A stretch of 5,866 bases of DNA, from the NCBI GenBank assembly GCA_009885415.1, contig VFKU01000176.1, forward strand, positions 1 to 5,866, given 5' to 3'. The notes below the pieces were generated by a model that was not told the DNA's origin, did no database searches, and saw only the letters and a program-made list of their open reading frames with translations. The position numbers were made by a program, and so were the translations under genes. The DNA comes from Rhodothermota bacterium (GTDB lineage: Bacteria; Hydrogenedentota; Hydrogenedentia; Hydrogenedentales; GCA-2746185). Shown one piece after another: positions 4,547 to 5,866 of the stretch; within the stretch, counting starts at the first letter, position 1, and each line of letters starts with the position of its first letter.

Positions 4547-5836
4547 ATGCTGCGTTTGAAAGCACAATTCCCGGCGCTCTCCCTCTGTCTGGTCGTGGCC
4601 TTTTCGTTTCTGGGCCTCGCGCCCTTGGCCTTCCCCGATTCCGTCGTGGCGAACGGCAAGCGTTACGAAAACATCTACCTCGGCACCAGCGCCGACTCCT
4701 ACTACATCCAGGATCCAACGGACGGCTCGATGCTCACGGTGCCCAAGTCCGCCGTGAAAGACCAGGACATCCAGATCACCCCTGATCGCGAAGAACGGCG
4801 CAAACTTCGCGAGCAGTGGCGCCTCCGCCAGATGAACAAGACCATCGATTCACTCCCCCCCGCCCCGCTCCCGGGTGTCAAGAAGAAGGCACAGATCAAA
4901 GCCGCCCCCGTTGCGACGCCAACGCTGACGCCGCCCGCGCCGCGCGCGAAACCCGTCGCGCAACCCAAAGTCGTCAGCGGATTCGGCCTGAAAGACAAGA
5001 ACCGCCAAAAAGACGCCATCGCCATTGGCAACGTCGAGCCCCACCGCGCGCTCAGCGGCCGCAAGGTATTCATGGATGCGCGCGGCACCCCCGTCCTCAC
5101 GAACCGGCCCGAAAACTTCGTCGGCCGGCCGGAATACGTCGAAGTCACCCTCCATTACGAGAAGATCGAGGTGCCCGAGCGCTTCCGCCTCGCCTCTGTA
5201 GCGTCCCCGACCGCCCGGCGCAGCGTAAACGCTCAAAACACCATCGGCGAAATTGTCGACCACTACTGCCGCCAATACTCGATCGACAGTTCCCTCGTCT
5301 ACGCCGTCATCAAGGCCGAAAGCAACGGCGACCGCTACGCCGTCTCCAGCGCCGGCGCGCGCGGACTCATGCAGCTCATGCCCGGCACCGCGCGCGACAT
5401 GGGCGTGAAGAATATCTTCGACCCCGCCGAGAACATCGCCGGCGGCACGCAATACCTCGCCACCCTCCTCAACCTCTTCGACAACGACGTCTCGTTTGCT
5501 CTCGCCGGATACAACGCCGGCCCCGGCAACGTAAAGAAATACGGCGGCATCCCCCCCTTCCAAGAAACGCAAAACTACGTCCAAAAGGTCCGGCAATACG
5601 AGCGCCAATTCAAACGCTCCGGAAAACCGCGCATCGAATTGGCTGCCGACAAGCCCGTCGACAACGCCTACCTCCCCGACGAAAGCAAGAAGTACTACCG
5701 GATCGTCCTCGACAACGGCCTAAGCATCGCCGCCGAACAGGTATACAAAGAAGACGACCGATACATCTACGTCTTCAAAGGCCGCTCCGGCCACTTCGAA
5801 CAAGACGCCGTCGCCCGAGTCATCGAGCCCAGCTAA
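4547..5836 (+). CDS. Periplasmic lytic transglycosylase, SLT domain with flanking beta modules, 429 aa
   Basis: A soluble-lytic-transglycosylase domain spans about 231-355: YAVIKAESNGDRYAVSSAGARG with catalytic E258, then GLMQLMPGTA (273-282), a GGTQYL segment (299-304) and GYNAGPGNV (321-329). These enzymes cleave the MurNAc-GlcNAc bond of peptidoglycan, leaving 1,6-anhydroMurNAc, in the periplasm. Residues 1-30 are a signal peptide without a lipobox. Other regions are a short beta module (33-78), a charged helix (80-98), a Pro/Ala/Lys linker (103-142), a DUF4124-like strand-turn segment (KVFMDARGTPVLTNRPENF, 173-191) and a C-terminal beta module (383-427). MltC/Slt70-type N-terminal domains are absent, so it is a stand-alone SLT enzyme. 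The ATG at 4547 lacks a good Shine-Dalgarno but gives the best signal peptide; TTG at 4556 is the only nearby alternative. Codons are almost uniformly C-ending, opposite to the divergent neighbour. Confidence 0.95.
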   Translation: MLRLKAQFPALSLCLVVAFSFLGLAPLAFPDSVVANGKRYENIYLGTSADSYYIQDPTDGSMLTVPKSAVKDQDIQITPDREERRKLREQWRLRQMNKTIDSLPPAPLPGVKKKAQIKAAPVATPTLTPPAPRAKPVAQPKVVSGFGLKDKNRQKDAIAIGNVEPHRALSGRKVFMDARGTPVLTNRPENFVGRPEYVEVTLHYEKIEVPERFRLASVASPTARRSVNAQNTIGEIVDHYCRQYSIDSSLVYAVIKAESNGDRYAVSSAGARGLMQLMPGTARDMGVKNIFDPAENIAGGTQYLATLLNLFDNDVSFALAGYNAGPGNVKKYGGIPPFQETQNYVQKVRQYERQFKRSGKPRIELAADKPVDNAYLPDESKKYYRIVLDNGLSIAAEQVYKEDDRYIYVFKGRSGHFEQDAVARVIEPS

Positions 5837-5866
5837 GCCCGCATTCGTGGCATGGGCGGCCCGCCC

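Noticed and set aside
4850..5608. A 252-codon minus-strand frame opposite the transglycosylase
   Set aside because: Antisense to the SLT domain with all its catalytic motifs; it is explained by the C-ending codons of that gene.
1..5866. A defence, mobile or CRISPR system
   Set aside because: No transposase, integrase, nuclease, reverse transcriptase, terminal inverted repeats or regularly spaced repeats are visible.

Overview
The window suggests a free-living, GC-rich Gram-negative bacterium of the Planctomycetota/Verrucomicrobiota/Lentisphaerota/Hydrogenedentota type. The best pointer is a large secreted haem protein with Psd1 (PSCyt1), DUF1549 and DUF1553 domains at the left edge, a combination concentrated in those phyla. 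A periplasmic lytic transglycosylase at the right shows the cell has peptidoglycan. The species cannot be fixed from this sequence.

Layout, left to right: (1) a 5' portion of the Psd1/DUF1549/DUF1553 gene on the minus strand, running off the left edge; (2) an AT-rich divergent intergenic region; (3) a plus-strand gene for a 301-residue multi-pass membrane protein of unknown function; (4) a strong UUCG-loop terminator facing the minus strand; (5) a cold-shock-domain gene (minus) with a leader containing a CRP-like palindrome and a 5-codon upstream reading frame; (6) two small minus-strand genes in tandem, one acidic (74 aa) and one very basic (51 aa), probably read from a leaderless promoter; (7) a PhzF-family gene (minus); (8) an AT-rich divergent intergenic region holding promoters and a dif-like sequence; (9) a plus-strand SLT-domain lytic transglycosylase with accessory modules.

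No pathway obviously joins these genes. They look like a housekeeping neighbourhood of mostly single-gene transcription units; the only likely operon is the small acidic/basic pair. I see no mobile element, CRISPR array, tRNA, rRNA or defence system.

The most notable large-scale signal is a reversal of strand composition. In the left half the plus strand is G-rich whichever strand is coding (the membrane gene on plus has G-ending codons, the haem gene on minus has C-ending codons). In the right half the plus strand is C-rich (the PhzF gene on minus is G-ending, the transglycosylase on plus is C-ending). With G-rich leading strands, two replication forks would converge between about 2.5 and 3.5 kb, so the window may contain the chromosome terminus. 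Two imperfect dif-like sequences lie nearby, at 4428-4454 and 3490-3514.
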